DNA of 64,000 bases, taken from CAIMUS01 sp963708455 (GTDB lineage: Bacteria > Pseudomonadota > Gammaproteobacteria > Competibacterales > Competibacteraceae). The notes beneath the pieces are model-generated. The model did not search any database and was not told the DNA's origin. It was given only the letters and a program-made list of their open reading frames with translations. A program made the translations under genes and the position numbers. The stretch spans positions 248,001 through 312,000 of the forward strand of contig CAVPSQ010000004.1 in assembly GCA_963708455.1 (NCBI GenBank). The letters are read 5' to 3'. This document shows positions 41,941 through 51,133 of this stretch, piece by piece; positions within the stretch are counted from its first letter, which is position 1, and every line of letters begins with the position of its first letter.

Positions 41941-42156
41941 GACCCCGCCGAAGGCATCGGCACGGTGCTCGCTGCCGTCGCCCCTCACCAGCACCCCGCG
42001 CGCCGCATCCCACCGGTGGTGCGTGCTCAGGCTCCAGCCCGCCATCGGCTCGCCGTCCGCGCTATCGGCACCCCAGATCGACGTTCGAGGTCTGCTCGAG
42101 ACCGATCTCCGAGCCTTGGCGGGTGATGGCGGTGGGCACGCCGGAGGCCAGCGCAA
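41011..42156 (-). CDS. RHS locus segment 4: NHL-repeat propeller
   Basis: After GWSLSTHHRWDAARGVLVRG, five to six NHL units of the form ITTVAGNG-x-GFSGDGGPATAA ... VAVAADGSLYIADYDNHRIR make one beta-propeller. Units are 168 bp apart in DNA (guide starts at 41044, 41212, 41392, 41560, 41727, 41896). Two units hold paired +1/-1 shifts that garble about 20 residues and then restore the frame. The segment closes at TAG near 41011, out of frame with the RHS part. Confidence 0.75.
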   Translation of the reverse strand: MRWPPACPPPSPAKARRSVSSRPRTSIWGADSADGEPMAGWSLSTHHRWDAARGVLVRGDGSEHRADAFGGVITTVAGNGNWGFSGDGGPATAASLNYPVGVSVAADGSLYIADTYNGRIRRVGPDGIITTVAGNGQLGLFGRRWPGDGGEPEHPFGVAVAADGSLYIADIENHRIRRVGPDGIITTVAGNGQRGFSGDGGPATAAGLHHPTGVAVAADGSLYIADYDNYRIRRVGPDGIITTVAGNGNYGFSGDGGPATAASLSTHSMSPSPPTAACTSWTTDYYNHRIRRVGPDGIITTVAGNGNWDWDFSGDGGPATAASLYYPSSVAVAADGSLYIADYDNHRIRRVGPDGIITTVAGNGNEGFSGDGGPATAASLY

Positions 42157-42982
42157 AACTACGCTCGAACTCGCCGCGCACCGCGTAGTAGACCGCGTCG
42201 TAGTCGTAGCTCACGCTCACGGTGGCCTTCTGCTTGCCCTGGACCGCGCGACCGAAGGCGTCCCGGCCATCCCAGGTATAGGCGAACCGCTGGTTCGGCG
42301 CCGGAGCGAAGGTCTGCTCGATCCGCTTGCCCGCCACCGAGATGGCGAGCTTGACCCGCTTGACGCCGGGCGGCACGTCGGATTCGGTCAGGTTGACTTT
42401 AAGGCTGCGGCCGGCTACGTAGCCCGGCGTCCGCTCGCTCTGGTAGTGGAGGCTGAAGGGGGCGCCGCTGATGGCGACCGCTTCACCGAGGGTCTGGGGC
42501 TCGCAGGCGATGGTCGAGCCGCCGCGCTTGCAGGGATCATCTTTGGTTTCCTGGTCGTCGGACTCCCCATCGGCGCCGGTCGGAGGCTTCGCCCCGGGAG
42601 GCGGACCGTAGGGCCAGTTGCAGTCCCAGGGCGTGAAGTGATCCAGCGGCACCCGCCACAGGCTTTGTCCCGGACTGTAAAGCGCTGCCAGCTTGGCGCG
42701 CTCGGCTTCGGTGACGCCCAGCGCCGCCAGGGCTGCCGCGGTGTCCGCGTTGCCGTCCCCGTTCGTATCGAGGTCCGCCAGGCCACCGTTGACGGCGACG
42801 ACCTTAATCACGCGCCCGTTCGGGGCGGCGATCCACTGACCCTTCTGCCGGTCGTAATAGCCCACAGGCACCGCCGTGCCGACCGGGAAGCCGAGGAAGT
42901 TCTCGACGTAGAAGGGAATCGGCTGACTCAGGGTGACCGAGGTGGCGCCGGCGGCGAGGGCCTCGTCGGCGGTGATCTCCAC
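42062..42982 (-). CDS. RHS locus segment 3: pre-NHL module
   Basis: 306 residues: EITADEALAAGATSVTLSQP, FYVENFLGFPVGTAVPVGYY, a calcium-loop-like DLDTNGDGNADTAAALAALG, then TIACEPQTLGEAVAISGAPF and LHYQSERTPGYVAGRSLKVN, the usual entry to RHS/YD proteins. It ends with IGLEQTSNVDLG out of frame with the NHL part. Preceded in the 42804-43337 frame by ADIQVARGSESTDGDGTRRA. Confidence 0.68.
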   Translation of the reverse strand: MEITADEALAAGATSVTLSQPIPFYVENFLGFPVGTAVPVGYYDRQKGQWIAAPNGRVIKVVAVNGGLADLDTNGDGNADTAAALAALGVTEAERAKLAALYSPGQSLWRVPLDHFTPWDCNWPYGPPPGAKPPTGADGESDDQETKDDPCKRGGSTIACEPQTLGEAVAISGAPFSLHYQSERTPGYVAGRSLKVNLTESDVPPGVKRVKLAISVAGKRIEQTFAPAPNQRFAYTWDGRDAFGRAVQGKQKATVSVSYDYDAVYYAVRGEFERSFALASGVPTAITRQGSEIGLEQTSNVDLGCR

Positions 42983-43179
42983 CGCATAGGTGTAGCCGAC
43001 TGGTGGGGGGCAGCTCGGCGGGCATGGCCTTGGGGCCGCCGGGGCCGATGGTGTATTCGGTGGCGCGGACGGTCAGGTTCGGCAGCGGTTGGGTGCTGCC
43101 GTCGGCCAGCACCATCGTAGCCGTCGTTCCCACCGGGAAGAGCAGGGTCGCCCGGCGCGTGCCGTCGCCGTCGGTGCTC

Positions 43180-44136
43180 TCACTGCCGCGCGCCACCTGG
43201 ATATCGGCGGGTAGCGGTGAGGTTGACGGCAGTGACCGCCGGGTCGAGGGTAACCAGGGACACGTCCGGCGCGAAGGCGTAATCCTGCCAGGGCGTTTGC
43301 ACCTGACGCTGCGCCGGGAGGTAACCCGCCCGCTCATAGTTCACCGTCAGCATCCCACCGCCGTTCACCGCCAGGTCGAAGGCGCCGTCGGCACGGCTCA
43401 GGGTCTGGCCGAACTCGGGGTGGTTGAGAATGGTGATAGTCACACCGGCCAATGGACTGCCGTTCCGGGTGAAGACCTTGCCACGGATGACCGCGACGCG
43501 CTTGTCTTCGATGGTGTTCTCGGCAACCCCGGTCTGAATCGGATTGCTGCCGCTGTAGAGGAAACTGGTGGCGTCGGCCATCGTGGTGGGCACGGTCGGA
43601 TCGACCGGCGGCGCCACGGTGACCGGATCGGGCGGTATCGGCCCCGGCGGTGGTGGGGGCGGCGGCTCCCCGTCATCGACCTCGATGCTGTAAGACTGGG
43701 TCGCGCTGCCGCCTTTGCCGTCGCTCACCTCGATAACGACTTCGACCATGCCCGGTGTTTCGGGCGTCCAGGCGATCTGGCCGCTGTTGGCGCCGATAGT
43801 CATGCCCTCGGGCGCATTGCTCAAGGCATAACTCAGGGTATCGCCGTCGGCATCGGTGGCGGTGACCGTGTAACTGTACGATTGCCCCACGGTGGCCTGA
43901 GTCACCGGGTTGGAGGTGATCTCAGGATTATGGTTGGGCGGCGCTTGCACCGTCACCTGCACCGTATCGGGCTCGCTGTTCACCTGACCGTCGTTGACGA
44001 TCAACTGCACGATATACAGGCCGGTCTGGGCCGGCGTGAAGGACGGCGTGGCGGATTGTGGGTCGGTCAGACGTGGGCGCATCGCCCGGATAGGTGGTGA
44101 ACGACCACTGGTAGGAGAGCGTATTGCCATCGGCAT
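43180..44136 (-). CDS. RHS locus segment 2: PKD end and cadherin-like domain
   Basis: The frame carries PAQTGLYIVQLIVNDGQVNS (end of a PKD), then NPEITSNPVTQATVGQSYSY and DADGDTLSYALSNAPEGMTI, a cadherin-like/Ig domain with the NSGQIAWTP motif. A linker PPPPPPPGPIPPDPV and a carboxypeptidase-regulatory-like module (RGKVFTRNGSPLAGVTITIL) follow. The first ~45 residues are out-of-frame noise; the true entry is from the 43928-44239 frame. Lost near 43205. Confidence 0.65.
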   Translation of the reverse strand: MPMAIRSPTSGRSPPIRAMRPRLTDPQSATPSFTPAQTGLYIVQLIVNDGQVNSEPDTVQVTVQAPPNHNPEITSNPVTQATVGQSYSYTVTATDADGDTLSYALSNAPEGMTIGANSGQIAWTPETPGMVEVVIEVSDGKGGSATQSYSIEVDDGEPPPPPPPGPIPPDPVTVAPPVDPTVPTTMADATSFLYSGSNPIQTGVAENTIEDKRVAVIRGKVFTRNGSPLAGVTITILNHPEFGQTLSRADGAFDLAVNGGGMLTVNYERAGYLPAQRQVQTPWQDYAFAPDVSLVTLDPAVTAVNLTATRRYPGGARQ

Positions 44137-44548
44137 CGCTGGACTGGCTGCCGTCCAGAGTGACAGGGCTTCCCAACGTCACGGTCCGATCCGAACCGGC
44201 GTTCGCGACCGGCTTGGAGTTCAGGGTGCTGATGGTCACCGTATCCGGCGCGCTGCTGGCATGGCCGTCGCTGACGATCAGTTTGCCCTCGTACTGTCCC
44301 GGCTTGTCCGCGGTAAAGTGCGGTTCCGAGAGGAAGGGATTATCCAGTAGGCGGCATGCTGTCCCCTGGACGACTGGTGAGCGACCATTGATAGGTCAGC
44401 GGGTCATTATCGGGGTCGCTGGAGCTGCCGCCATCGAGGGTCACCAGATCCCTCAACGCTACGGACTGATCTGGTCCGGCATTCGCCACGGGTGCCGAAT
44501 TCAGGGTGCTGATGGTCACCGGTCGCGGGTGCGCTGTCCACCTTGCCG

Positions 44549-45262
44549 TCATTGACGATCAGCGTCGCGACATACTGGCCGGGCCAGATCCACCTGAAAG
44601 GTCGGCTTCACCGCGGTCGGGTTCAACAGCGTGGCGCCGCTACCGGTGGGCGTCGCCAGAGACCAGCGGTAAGTGAGTTGATCGCCGTCGGCGTCACTGG
44701 ACGCGCTGCCATCCAGTGTTACGGTCTGTTCAAGCGCCACGGTCTGATTCTGACCGGCATTGGCCACCGGCGGCGTGTTCGTGTTCGCGAGTACCCCGAA
44801 CACCTGATGGGTGAAGGTGAAACTCACCCGGCTGGGATTGGCGAAGCGCAGGACCACGGTGACGGTAGCGCCCGCCTCCAGGCGATCATTGACCACCGGC
44901 ACGGTGAGATACGGCAGGCTCTCCGGCGTGGTTCCCGACGCATTCGCCAGCGTCACGCTGGGCGGCGTAATGCCGGTGAACACCAGCTTCAGCGGCGCCA
45001 GCACCGGGCCGGCGGATTGATTAGTCAGCGTGGCGACCGAATCGAAGGTCCCGGTCGCGCGGTTCAGGCGCAAACCGGAAAAGACCACAGCCACCCTGTC
45101 GGTGACGTTCACCTCGGCTGGCGTCGAAGCCAGCGCCGGCGCCAGCCAGCGCCAGCCCATGCCCAGGCTGAGTAGCAGGAATAACAGGATCAGCCCGACT
45201 GTCTGATAAAAATGAGCCGAGGTTTTTGCGTGCAACTGGATACGGGTGGTCATGCCTGACAC
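44549..45262 (-). CDS. RHS locus segment 1: anchor and first PKD domain
   Basis: 237 residues, the true 5' end of the giant gene. Membrane anchor VGLILLFLLLSLGMGWRWL at ~residue 26, a signal-like A-L-A-S, a beta domain (AVVFSGLRLNRATGTFDSVA), then PKD NTPPVANAGQNQTVALEQTV with TYRWSLATPTGS. Frame is lost near 44575 (after FQVDLA). The next PKD follows in another frame at 44345-44552. Confidence 0.7.
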   Translation of the reverse strand: MSGMTTRIQLHAKTSAHFYQTVGLILLFLLLSLGMGWRWLAPALASTPAEVNVTDRVAVVFSGLRLNRATGTFDSVATLTNQSAGPVLAPLKLVFTGITPPSVTLANASGTTPESLPYLTVPVVNDRLEAGATVTVVLRFANPSRVSFTFTHQVFGVLANTNTPPVANAGQNQTVALEQTVTLDGSASSDADGDQLTYRWSLATPTGSGATLLNPTAVKPTFQVDLARPVCRDADRQ

Positions 45263-45321
45263 TCCTTAATTTCAGAGTTGTATAGTTCGGCTAATTGAGA
45301 ACCGGACCTATGCAGTGATAT

Positions 45322-45385
45322 CCCTGGGAGCGCCGCACCCCAGTGCGGCTCTCAAATGCCGCACTGGGGTGCGGCGCTCCCAGGG
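45322..45385. terminator. Perfect 27-bp inverted repeat
   Basis: ccctgggagcgccgcacccc plus agtgcgg (45322-45348) pairs exactly with 45359-45385 around a 10-base loop (ctctcaaatg). It lies downstream of the PEP-CTERM gene and upstream of the RHS gene. No U-run follows, so it may be a repeat-type hairpin or a bidirectional attenuator; the gcgctcccagg end resembles repeat family A. Confidence 0.7.
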
Positions 45386-45468
45386 CGCCAACAGCAACGA
45401 ATGTCTGGATAACCATTAGCGAGACTATATGAATACGGTTAGGTGAATGAGCGTTTACGGGGGATTTC

Positions 45469-46064
45469 TTAACGCCACCGGCGACAGGCCAAACCCAACA
45501 GGCCGCTACCGAACAGGAGCAGTACGCCGGGTTCGGGTATGGCGGCGTTGGTCACGGTCCAGGTCGCAGCGGGGGTGGTGGTCGCCTGATAAATCTGCAA
45601 TCCACTGGCAACACCCAGGTCAACGGCGAACAGGGCGCCGCTGCCGGTCAGGTGCCAAAGCGACGAACAACGGCATGAAGGACTGGAGAAATCCACCAGA
45701 AACAACGCCAACTGATCCGGCAAGGGACCGCCGGCAAAATTATCGGTCAGCGGAGAGCGTAAAGCGGATGGAACTGGCGAGAGTGACAGGCAGGAGAAGT
45801 TCGTTAAAAAGTCGGTGTCGGAGAGCGTCCAGTTACCGGGTGGAGTGCCTATTCCCCCCCCCCCGCTGTATCCATAACTATGACCGTGTTATTAGGAAAA
45901 CCATCGCCATCGGTCAGATCGAAGGCCAATTGCGCCGCCCCGGTCAGCGCAGAGGCATCGATTTGCACTTCCAGAACAACTGTCGCCGACGCGGGATTTG
46001 TGAAACCAGTAACGGCGGCCAGCGCCAGGATGCCGATAGCTTGGGTGGTCGAATGCAAGGTCAT
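45469..46064 (-). CDS. PEP-CTERM sorting-signal protein interrupted at a G11 tract
   Basis: The 5' frame (46064 to 45849) gives a signal peptide (MTLHSTTQAIGILALAAVTG, then FTNPASA) and a beta-rich start (VVLEVQIDASALTGAAQLAF, VIVMDTAG). It stops at GAA-TAG just after a run of eleven G (45854-45864). With twelve (or nine) G the frame runs on: GTPPGNWTLSDTDFLTNFSC, LPDQLALFLVDFSS and ATPAATWTVTNA-type sequence. It ends IPEPGVLLLFGSGLLGLACR plus RWR, a textbook PEP-CTERM tripartite signal. The intact product would be ~198 residues, exported and processed by an exosortase encoded elsewhere. The tract suggests phase variation or a sequencing error. Confidence 0.82.
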
Positions 46065-46338
46065 GTCCTCTCTCCTTAATCTTTATAAAGCCGTGGTTGT
46101 TTGATGAGCCGTCATCAGAGAGAGATCGCAGGCGTTGCTACATTCTCCTCTGAGTCATTCTGTACCGTACTTCTTAACATAGAATTATCATAAAAACAAC
46201 AAAGTAATTTAGTCTGGATCAGGGAGCAGGTGGCTTAAGGCCGGGCTTCAGCACAGAGCTGATTTGTTCCTGGGATTCCGCAAAAGGTACTACAATGATG
46301 AGAAATATTTTTTAATCAAATGCTTAGTTCTTGTATAG

Positions 46339-46482
46339 GGTATCCACTTAAACCGGGACACTTCGCAGGCTAACCGTAAAAGGGCCGGCGAGGACGCCGG
46401 CGCTCCCAGGATCGGGCAGACTGACCGCAGCAGGCCGGCAAGGACACCGACGCGATGGTCCCACCTTAAAGTGGGTAACCTG
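46339..46482. repeat. Family A MITE-like repeat, most complete copy
   Basis: Ends gggtatccacttaaaccggg and, inverted, ggttacccactttaaggtgg form imperfect terminal inverted repeats of ~22 bp around a ~100-bp core. The core shares gcaggctaaccg, agggccggcgaggacgccgg and gcgctcccaggatcgggcag with the copy at 6356. It lies 35 bases before the SulP gene. The rest of 46065-46338 is AT-rich upstream sequence of the PEP-CTERM gene, without a supported gene. Confidence 0.75.
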
Positions 46483-46516
46483 CATAGACTCTGAATAAAT
46501 TTTTCCGAAAATTATA

Positions 46517-48326
46517 GTGAACGCTATCCTCCGCCCCGCTCCTGCGCGCCGACCTGCGCAGCGCCGCTGGGTCAAGTTGTTCCCATTCCTGCGCTGGCTG
46601 GGCCGGGTTACGCCTGCCACCCTGCGGGCGGATTTGTTCGCGGGATTGACCGGCGCCGTCATCGTGCTGCCGCAGGGCATGGCCTTCGCCCTGATCGCCG
46701 GCCTGCCGCCACAATACGGCCTGTACACCGCCATCATCCCTCCCATCGTGGCCGCGCTGTTCGGCTCTTCCCGACATCTGGTGTCCGGTCCCACCACGGC
46801 GCTCTCCATCGTGATCCTCGGCGTGGTGAGCACGCTCGCGCAGCCGGGCAGCCCGGATTATATCGGTTACGTATTGACGCTGACCTTGTTGACCGGACTG
46901 TTCCAACTGCTGCTGGGACTGGCGCGCCTGGGCGGACTGGTCAACTTCATCTCTCATACCGTCGTGGTCGGCTTTACCACCGGAGCGGCGGTACTGATCG
47001 CCGTCAATCAACTGAAGCACGTGGTCGGCTTGCCTCTCCAAACCGGCGCCTCATTTCTCACCACTTTATTCGGCCTGTGGCGGCAACTGGACGACGCCAA
47101 TCTGTATGTAATGCTGGTGGCCCTGACAACGCTCGCGACCGCGCTGCTGGCGCGCTGGCTCCGCCCCCGCTGGCCGGGACTGCTGCTCGGGATCGTGGCC
47201 GGCAGTCTGAAGCTGCCTGGCCATCGACGGCCGCGGGCACGGCGTACCCTTGCTGGCTGCCTTGCCGCACCACCTGCCGCCGCTATCCTGGCCGAATTTT
47301 TCGCCAACTGCCTTCCGTCAACTGGCGCCGGGCGCGCTGGCGCTGGGCATGCTGGGCTTGATCGAAGCGGTGTCCATCGCCCGCTCCATCGCCATGCGCT
47401 CGCAGCAACGCATCGACAGCAATCAGGAATTCATCGGACAGGGGCTGGCCAACGTGCTCGGCAGTTTCTTCTCCTGTTACGCCGCCTCCGGCTCGTTCAC
47501 CCGCTCCGGCGTCAATTATGACGCCGGAGCCAAAACGCCGCTGGCGCCGGTGTTCGCCTCGCTGCTGCTGGCGCTGCTGCTGCTGTTCCTGGCGCCGCTC
47601 AGCGCCTGGCTGCCGCTGCCGGCGATGGCCGGCGGCATTCTGCTGGTGGCCTGGAACCTGATCGATCTCCACAGCATCCGCACCATCATCCGCACCAGCC
47701 GGCGGGAAACCGGCGTGCTGCTGGCGACTTTTCTCGCCACGCTGTTCATCGCGCTGGAATTCGCCGTCTATGCCGGCGTGCTGCTGTCGCTGGTGCTCTA
47801 TCTGCAACGCACCTCGCACCCGGCCATCATCAGCCTGGCGCCCGACCCCGGCGTGGCCAAGCGGCGGCTGACCGGCGTGGTCAGGAATAAGCTGCCGGAG
47901 TGCCCGCAGTTGAAGATCATCCGCATCGACGGCTCGCTGTTTTTCGGCGCGGTCGATCATGTGCAATACGCCCTGCGGCAACTGGGCGCCCAGCAGGCTG
48001 AGTGGAAGCATATCCTGTTGCTCGGCAGCAGCATCAATTTCATCGACGTGGCCGGCGCGGAAATGCTCGCCCAGGAGGCGCGGCGCCTGCACAGCAAGGG
48101 CGGGGGATTGTACTTATGCCTGCCGAAAAGCGCTGTCAAAGCCGTGCTGGAGCGCGGCGGCTATATCGACATCATCGGCCGGGAGAATGTCTTCGCCAGC
48201 AAGGAAGAAGCCATCCGGACGATTTTCCATAAACTGGACACCGACCGGTGCAGTATCTGCAACCGGCGCATTTTCCGCGAATGCGCCACGGTGCAGTTCG
48301 ACGGCAAAGGGGTGCTGTTGTCTTAG
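46517..48326 (+). CDS. SulP family anion transporter with STAS domain, frameshifted
   Basis: Inner-membrane anion transporter (sulfate, bicarbonate or other). The first part, from a GTG at 46517, has RADLFAGLTGAVIVLPQGMA, LPPQYGLYTAIIPPIVAALF, GPTTALSIVILGVVSTLAQP and TLLTGLFQLLLGLARLG. The frame changes near 47205-47225 (about GSLKLP to LAIDGRGHGVPLLAAL). It then continues with GALALGMLGLIEAVSIARSI, NQEFIGQGLANVLGSFF and SGSFTRSGVNYDAGAKTPLA, ending in a cytoplasmic STAS domain (SLFFGAVDHVQYALRQLG, LLLGSSINFIDVAGAEMLAQ). Full length ~602 residues is normal. The STAS Ser/Asp positions look intact. Convergent with the protease gene. Confidence 0.87.
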
Positions 48327-48333
48327 CTTCGGA

Positions 48334-49716
48334 TCAGGGTTTTGCGGGCACGGTCAGCGCCAGAAACAGCGCGCTGTCGCTGCGCTGCACCAGCACCGGC
48401 ACCGGCTTGTCGGCCGGCAGCGCCTGCTGTAACTCTTCGAACTGGGCAAGGCCGGTCACTTCCTGATTGTTCAGGCCGACAATCACATCACCGGGCTGGA
48501 TGCCGGCGCGCTCGGCAGGACCCGCGGCGACTACCTCCTCCACCTTGACGCCCTTGCCATCCGGCTGTTCGCTCACCTTCACCTTGAGGCGGTTGCCAGC
48601 CGTCTGGGCGGCAGCCTGTTGCTGCATCTCATCGGGCAGTTGCTCGATCGGCACGTTCACGGTCTGCTCCTGACCACCGCGGATCAGAGTAAGCGCAGCC
48701 GTCGCGCCCGGCCGTATCCTGCCCACCAGCGGCGGCAGGTCGCTGGAATGCAGTATCGCCTGGCCGTTGAGGCCGACGATAATATCGCCCACTTTAATGC
48801 CCGCCCGCTGCGCCGGGCTGTCGGCCATCACTTGGCCGACCAGAGCGCCGCGCGGCCGCGCCAGCCCGAAGGACTGGGCCAGTTCCATGGTGACTTCCTG
48901 GATCATCACCCCCAGCCAGCCGCGCGCCACCTTGCCGCGCGCTTTCAACTGTTCGACCACATCCAGGGCCACGCTGATGGGTATGGCGAAGGACACGCCC
49001 TGGTAACCGCCGGAACGGCTGTAGATCTGGGAATTGACGCCGATCACTTCGCCCTCCAGATTGAATAACGGGCCGCCGGAATTGCCCGGATTGACGGCAG
49101 CGTCAGTCTGAATGAAGGGCACATAATTATCCTTGGGCAGACTGCGCCCCAGGGCGCTGATGATGCCCTGGGTGGCGGAATGCTCGAAGCCGAAAGGCGA
49201 ACCGATGGCCAGCACCCACTGGCCTACCCGCAACTTGTCGGAATCGCCCAGCCGGACAGTGGGCAGATTGTCGGCATCGATCTTCAGCAGCGCAATATCG
49301 GTGCGCGCATCGGCGCCGATGACCTTGGCGGGCAATTCCCGGCGGTCGCCCAGGCCCACGCTGATTGTGTCCCTGTCTTCGACCACGTGGGCGTTGGTCA
49401 GGATATAACCATCCGCTGCAATAATGAAACCGGAGCCGACCGAAGACTGCTGCTGGGGGGGCTTCAGGTCTTCGGGCAGTTGTTGGAAGAAACGCTTGAA
49501 ATACTCGTGGAACGGACTGTTTTTGGGGATGGACGGCAGCTCGGGTGGTTTGGAGCGCGGCTCGCTTTTGACGTTGATGCTGACCACGGCGGGACTGTAT
49601 TGCTCCACCAGCCGGGTGAATTCGGGAAAGCCCGCCGTCTGGGCGGCCGCTCCACCTCCGGTGAGAAAAATCAAGGTGGCGCCAATCAGCCACTTGAGCG
49701 TTGCGATGCGGTGCAT
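48334..49716 (-). CDS. Periplasmic serine protease of the DegP/DegQ/MucD family
   Basis: 460 residues from the ATG at 49716, preferred over 49737 because GAGGT lies 7 bases upstream and it leaves a proper signal peptide (LKWLIGATLIFLTGGGAAA). The trypsin-like domain has His110 (ILTNAHVV), Asp140 (ARTDIALLKID) and Ser213 (NPGNSGGPLFN). Two PDZ domains follow (ARGWLGVMIQEVTMELAQSF; KVEEVVAAGPAERAGIQPGD). Periplasmic protein quality control under envelope stress. Monocistronic, 8 bases from the convergent SulP gene. Confidence 0.93.
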   Translation of the reverse strand: MHRIATLKWLIGATLIFLTGGGAAAQTAGFPEFTRLVEQYSPAVVSINVKSEPRSKPPELPSIPKNSPFHEYFKRFFQQLPEDLKPPQQQSSVGSGFIIAADGYILTNAHVVEDRDTISVGLGDRRELPAKVIGADARTDIALLKIDADNLPTVRLGDSDKLRVGQWVLAIGSPFGFEHSATQGIISALGRSLPKDNYVPFIQTDAAVNPGNSGGPLFNLEGEVIGVNSQIYSRSGGYQGVSFAIPISVALDVVEQLKARGKVARGWLGVMIQEVTMELAQSFGLARPRGALVGQVMADSPAQRAGIKVGDIIVGLNGQAILHSSDLPPLVGRIRPGATAALTLIRGGQEQTVNVPIEQLPDEMQQQAAAQTAGNRLKVKVSEQPDGKGVKVEEVVAAGPAERAGIQPGDVIVGLNNQEVTGLAQFEELQQALPADKPVPVLVQRSDSALFLALTVPAKP

Positions 49717-49824
49717 GCCGGTTACCTCGGCCAGCATTCGGGTGCTGGAGTGGGCTATTTATAAAAATAATTCCAAAAGAGAGCAATGGCGGAATGTATT
49801 CCGGCCACTGCCGCCAATGGACCT

Positions 49825-50934
49825 TTAACCGTCCGCTTGGTTCGCCTGAGGAAAGCGCCCTCGCAGACGCTTACCGGTTTTACGCAGCAAATGACCGGCC
49901 AGCAGCCACGGCGGCATGCGCAGCCAATGGGAGCGTACATACAGCAGCCAGCGGGCGCCGGCCGTAGTCATGGACGGGGCCTGCTCGAGGGCGGCTACGC
50001 TGCGCTCCAGCAGGCTGTCCATCAGCCAGCGGATCGGCGGTGGCGGACCGGCCGCAGCCAGCGCGGCGAGCGCCGCAGGGGGTACGGGAGTGGCCATAAA
50101 GCGCTGCGTATAGCGCAGGGCGTAAAACAGCGGCCGCGCCAGATCCAGTTCATACGCCCGTTGCGGCAGCGTCTCCCAGAATGCTGGGGCCGTGCCGAAA
50201 TGCTGCAACAGATCATGCAGATCGAGAAGATCGCGCAGACTGTTGCTCAAATCGCCATCGTAGAAGGCGTGCGCCGCGCTGTGCAGCACCATGTCGGCAG
50301 GCGCCAGCAGCAGGAACGGTGTACCCTTCAGGGGACAGGCGGCGGCGAACAGCTTCGCCGGAGCCGGTTTCAGGCGGCTGGTTTCCGGCAGAATGGCATG
50401 ATGCAGATCGACCACGGTCCCGCGCAGGCGATGTCGCAGCGGCGGCAGCTCGTGCATCCAGCGGCGGTAATATTGGCGGTCGTAGTCATCCAGTTCGGCT
50501 GTCTCCCAACCGTGCTGCAGCAGCGCCTGCTCCACCTCCTGCAGATGCTCTTTGGGAACCAGAATATCCACATCGGCCACCAGCCGCCCCTGGGCGCAGG
50601 GCAAACCGGCCATGAGATAGGCCGCGCCTTTCAACAGGACGATCGGCGGCGGCGCGGCGCTCAAGGCCCGCTGTAAGCGATTCACCTCCCAACGGATTTT
50701 ACGGGCATGCTCTTCGGCTATAATGGCGCCCGCTTGCAGATGGGGGAGCACCGGCGCGGGCAGGGCGGGCAGTAGCTCCCGCCGGGCCAGTTCGCTATGA
50801 AGCCGCCCCAGCACACCGGCGCGGCGTGCCAGTGGCAGCAACCGGTCCCAATCCCTGAGACCCAGGGCCGACAGACGGGTCGGCTCGGTCAGCAGGCCGG
50901 GCAACAGGTTTTCAGAAGCTTGCCGGCGCTTCAC
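49825..50934 (-). CDS. Nucleotidyltransferase-fold protein (NTP_transf_5 type)
   Basis: 369 residues from a GTG. Predicted nucleotidyltransferase: PPIVLLKGAAYLMAGLPCAQ then GRLVADVDILVPKEHLQEVE, with the D-x-D metal pair of the fold, followed by LLQHGWETAELDDYDRQYYR and VVDLHHAILPETSRLKPAPA. The C-terminal half is helical. This family (PF14907-like) is repeatedly encoded beside HPr-kinase-like/PqqD gene pairs and lasso clusters. Here it is divergent from such a pair at 51725-52920. Substrate unknown; it may modify the same peptide or protein. Confidence 0.78.
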   Translation of the reverse strand: MKRRQASENLLPGLLTEPTRLSALGLRDWDRLLPLARRAGVLGRLHSELARRELLPALPAPVLPHLQAGAIIAEEHARKIRWEVNRLQRALSAAPPPIVLLKGAAYLMAGLPCAQGRLVADVDILVPKEHLQEVEQALLQHGWETAELDDYDRQYYRRWMHELPPLRHRLRGTVVDLHHAILPETSRLKPAPAKLFAAACPLKGTPFLLLAPADMVLHSAAHAFYDGDLSNSLRDLLDLHDLLQHFGTAPAFWETLPQRAYELDLARPLFYALRYTQRFMATPVPPAALAALAAAGPPPPIRWLMDSLLERSVAALEQAPSMTTAGARWLLYVRSHWLRMPPWLLAGHLLRKTGKRLRGRFPQANQADG

Positions 50935-51133
50935 AAAGATTTACGATCAAGTGAGGAGTAAGGAAAGCCTGCATGGTATTTACTTTGCGTCTGGAGACTC
51001 ATAATCTTAACTTGCAAAGGACATTGATAAACCATCCTAATGCACACATTTGTCACGTTGTCGTAATAGCATTTTGTTAACGCACTGTGCTTTAATTACC
51101 CAAGATAATGAACCCCAACCAGGAGTAAACAGC
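50935..51133. promoter_or_regulatory. Divergent control region of the second HPr-kinase locus
   Basis: 199 bases, AT-rich compared with flanks, between the divergent nucleotidyltransferase and substrate genes. AGGAG 9 bases before 51134 serves the rightward gene. Several TTGxxx/TATxxx-like pairs are possible (for example ttgcaa with gataaac) but none is decisive. Confidence 0.45.

Larger units (their letters stand above)
37952..45262 (-). pseudogene. Giant PKD/NHL/RHS surface protein gene broken by multiple frameshifts
   Basis: A single 7.3-kb gene (about 2,430 codons) reading from 45262 to 37952, now spread over all three minus-strand frames. Order of domains: N-terminal membrane anchor, repeated PKD domains (PVANAGQNQTVALEQTVTLD; PVANAGPDQSVALRDLVTLD; PVANAGSDRTVTLGSPVTLD), a cadherin-like/Ig module, a Pro-rich linker, a second Ig/TonB-plug-like stretch, a tandem NHL propeller, then YD/RHS repeats ending in an RHS core and a short unique tail. 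Breaks are visible near 44575, 44345, 44125, 43205, 43000, 42065, around 41000 and 40395. It would be a surface or secreted wall protein; as written it cannot be made full length. Confidence 0.82.
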
